A stretch of 64,000 nucleotides of DNA from an uncultured Oscillospiraceae bacterium (GTDB taxonomy: Bacteria; Bacillota; Clostridia; Oscillospirales; Oscillospiraceae), in NCBI GenBank assembly GCA_934667815.1, contig CAKUMO010000014.1, positions 1-64,000 on the forward strand, in the 5' to 3' direction. Below are positions 61,819 through 64,000 of this stretch, one piece after another; the first letter of the stretch is position 1; every line of letters starts with the position of its first letter. The translations under genes and the position numbers were made by a program. Under the pieces are notes generated by a model. That model saw only the letters and a program-made list of their open reading frames with translations. It ran no database searches and had not been told where the DNA came from.

Positions 61819-64000
61819 GTGTTTCACTTGACTTGGAGGGGAATGCTCGGCAGACGGAAGGAATCTGGCCTGCTTCTGATCGTGCTGGCGCTGTCGTTTT
61901 TGCTGTCATCGGCATTGGCGATCATCCTGCCGTCCACACAGGCAGCGGCCCAGCTTTCCCGCGAACGGACCTACGGAAGCTGGCAGGTTATGCTGGTGGG
62001 GAGAACGGAGAACGAATGCGAGGAGCTGATCGCAGCCCTGCCTGACGATGTCGAAGCCGCGCAGATGCCGGCAATTCGCGGCGCGTCGGACGAGACCATT
62101 TCCGTGATGACGCCGGAATTGATGAAGCTCGGCAATTTCGGGCTGCTTGACGGACGGCTCCCGGAGACGGAGGACGAGATCCTGATCGTGGAGGAGCAGT
62201 TTGCCGCAGGCCAGCGTCCGCAGGTGGGTGATCGTGTCACGGTCGCGTACCAATGGGGGGTGCAAAGCACAAAGAGCAGCAGCTTCGCGCGCCGGCAGAT
62301 GGAGCTGCGCGATGCTGCGATATATGAGGCGCTGGAAACGCTCATGCCCGAGCGGCTCGAGGAATATTATGCTTACGTCGAGCAATTGAAAGAGGCCTTG
62401 GAGACGCATGATCCCTATGTGCAAACGACCTATTGGGACCTGACGCAGTACAGCATCTCGCACTGGGGCGAATCGGTCGATCCGGAGGACATGACACCCG
62501 AGCAGCTCGAGCAGTCCTTTATGTCCTATCTTTCCAAGTATGCGCCGGATAAGCCAATGAGCATTTCTGAGGTGACAACGGTCGAGCCGGTGCTCGTTCC
62601 ATGTGAGGGGTATGGGCTTACGCTCCTGTGCTCCGAACGCAAGCAGATGCTGAACGGCGCGGTGTTTGGCGAGAAAAACGGACAGACGTTCACCCTGACG
62701 CATGAATACACCGGTATGAGCGCGAATGTGCCCTATACCGTCTGCGGCGTCATCAAGGCTTACGAGGCGACATGGGACGCGGGCGGGTACGACCTACCGG
62801 ATGCATTCCTGTCCGAGGCGGGCTACGCGGTGCTGCAAGAGAATCTGGACTTCGCCGAGGAGTTTGTGGACGACCTGATGGTCTATCGAACCTCCGAGGA
62901 GAGCTGCCTGCTGCGCAGCGAGAGAAGCCTCGCCGAGCTGTACGAGGTTGTTGCGGAGGCAGACCGTTCCATCGAACGCGGCCACTATGACCTTTATCAA
63001 AACACTGCGGATATGACCGGCTTGCCCTATGACACCGTGGAATTCTGGGGCTGGGATCCGGAGATCGGCATGGTGGAGCGAGACGGCATCTGGGAGATGG
63101 ATGACACAGGTCTTTCGTGGTACACCTTCCCGGATATTCTGGACGAGAACGGTCAGCCCCTCCGTTTTTCGGAAGCGGATTATACGGACGGTTTTGTGTT
63201 CCCCGGCCTTGAACGGATTCCTGAAGAACCGTATTACCCGCCGCTCGAGGAGCTGTATCAGAAAAATGAGTCTCCGAATCGGTTTAATTCCTATGCGTTC
63301 CCCGATGCTGCGGCGACGGCCAGCAGCGCGACCGGGACGGTGCTGAATGCGATTCTGGCCTTGATCTCGGCCTGTGCGGTGCTGGTCATCTGCGTGGTGC
63401 AGAGCAAGCGGCGTGCGCACGCTCTGGTGCTGCTGCGCTCCATCGGCTTGCAGAATGGGCAGGCGGCGGGGATGCAGCTCACGGAAGCGGGACTGTTTTT
63501 GGTGCTTTCGCTTGTGATCGGCCTGCCGTTGGGCTATCTGGCAGCCTATGCCGGGATGCACTGGTATTATCACGGCGAGATTCTGGCTGCGGATGTGCAG
63601 TTCCTGCTGCGAAGCGCGCTCTGCGCCGCGGTATCGCTGGTGGTGGGTCTGCAAATTCCGCTGCTGTACTCTCTGCGCCTGCCGCTTACCGGCAAGAGCA
63701 GCATCGCAGCCAAAAAACCGCCGAAGCGCGGTGCCCTGCGGCGCGGGACGCTCTTTGATATGGAACGTGCGGCAGCACGCTTCAACCGGCGGCGCGACCT
63801 TCTGGCGCGAATGCTGTGCGCACTGGCTCTGCTGCTGGCGCTGCTGACGCTGCTTTTAGCACATTTTGCCTTTGACAGTTACCGCCTCAATGTGGAGCGC
63901 GCCGACCTTCCGGACTATGTCCTCACGGCGACTTTCGGCATGAAGCAACGCTTTTTCGAGGAAAAAATGGAAACATACAGCCAGCCGGACGAGTTGGGCG
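61819..64000 (+). CDS. FtsX-type ABC transporter permease (partial, runs off the window)
   Basis: An open frame of at least 727 codons from GTG 61819 to the window end, with no stop. GAGGTG lies 5 bases before the start. It begins with a hydrophobic segment (SGLLLIVLALSFLLSSALAI), then a long extracellular domain. Around residues 505-620 are the FtsX-type helices (VLNAILALISACAVLVICVV; GLFLVLSLVIGLPLGYLAAY), and another starts near 660. The fold is like MacB/FtsX or antimicrobial-peptide-type permeases. The matching ATPase gene is not in the window and may follow. Confidence 0.78.
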   Translation, partial: MFHLTWRGMLGRRKESGLLLIVLALSFLLSSALAIILPSTQAAAQLSRERTYGSWQVMLVGRTENECEELIAALPDDVEAAQMPAIRGASDETISVMTPELMKLGNFGLLDGRLPETEDEILIVEEQFAAGQRPQVGDRVTVAYQWGVQSTKSSSFARRQMELRDAAIYEALETLMPERLEEYYAYVEQLKEALETHDPYVQTTYWDLTQYSISHWGESVDPEDMTPEQLEQSFMSYLSKYAPDKPMSISEVTTVEPVLVPCEGYGLTLLCSERKQMLNGAVFGEKNGQTFTLTHEYTGMSANVPYTVCGVIKAYEATWDAGGYDLPDAFLSEAGYAVLQENLDFAEEFVDDLMVYRTSEESCLLRSERSLAELYEVVAEADRSIERGHYDLYQNTADMTGLPYDTVEFWGWDPEIGMVERDGIWEMDDTGLSWYTFPDILDENGQPLRFSEADYTDGFVFPGLERIPEEPYYPPLEELYQKNESPNRFNSYAFPDAAATASSATGTVLNAILALISACAVLVICVVQSKRRAHALVLLRSIGLQNGQAAGMQLTEAGLFLVLSLVIGLPLGYLAAYAGMHWYYHGEILAADVQFLLRSALCAAVSLVVGLQIPLLYSLRLPLTGKSSIAAKKPPKRGALRRGTLFDMERAAARFNRRRDLLARMLCALALLLALLTLLLAHFAFDSYRLNVERADLPDYVLTATFGMKQRFFEEKMETYSQPDELG

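Overview
This 64 kb window looks like chromosome from an anaerobic, Gram-positive gut-type Clostridia, most likely an Oscillospiraceae-like organism. The reasons are moderately high GC, sigma-A promoters of the TTGACA-17-TATAAT type, strong AGGAGG ribosome binding sites, HPr kinase, an [FeFe] hydrogenase, a DUF4317 protein and a sortase-type surface protein. The genus cannot be fixed from sequence alone. No rRNA operon, prophage, CRISPR array or transposase gene was seen.

Layout. 1-3.8 kb: tRNA-Trp, a small HD hydrolase, two small XRE regulators, and vanZ-like plus metG on the minus strand. 4.2-10.4 kb: a forward run of U32 peptidase, maf, mreC, mreD and PBP2 (wall synthesis and shape). 10.7-13.2 kb: ilvE, a small membrane protein and a ZIP metal transporter. 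13.7-25.6 kb: a carbohydrate or polyol island with a ROK repressor, zinc polyol dehydrogenase, FGGY kinase, SorC regulator, ribulokinase-like kinase, a ribose-type ABC transporter and an esterase. Three of its promoters carry the same approximately 15 bp palindrome just after the -10 box, so they probably form one regulon. 25.6-28.9 kb: a P-loop ATPase and feoAB. 28.9-35.6 kb: GH13 on the minus strand, divergent from a GH1-GH36-GPH transporter operon for oligosaccharides. 35.7-39.1 kb: rpmG-secE-nusG-rplK-rplA and, with its own promoter and L10 leader, rplJL; rpoBC do not follow. 39.5-46.9 kb: DUF4317, a MATE exporter, a giant MacB-like ABC fusion and a 2-hydroxyacid dehydrogenase. 47.3-51.1 kb: a flavin/iron-sulfur oxidoreductase, an [FeFe] hydrogenase and a small membrane protein. 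51.1-58.8 kb: RluA-type pseudouridine synthase, yceD-rpmF, a lipoprotein, der-plsY-gpsA-gtrA, rpmB and hprK. 58.9-64 kb: a large beta-helix surface protein and the start of an FtsX-type permease that runs off the window.

The most unusual signal is a set of short non-coding elements (about 180-255 bp) with terminal inverted repeats close to CAGNNTGTCAAAAAA, at 10.4, 17.75, 46.9 and 61.45 kb. In three of the four, the element is flanked on both sides by identical copies of a perfect stem-loop that differs from locus to locus and looks like the terminator of the neighbouring gene. This suggests a non-autonomous mobile element (MITE-like) that inserts at intrinsic terminators and duplicates the whole hairpin. 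Two sequence families (10.4/61.45 kb and 17.75/46.9 kb) share the same ends but differ inside.
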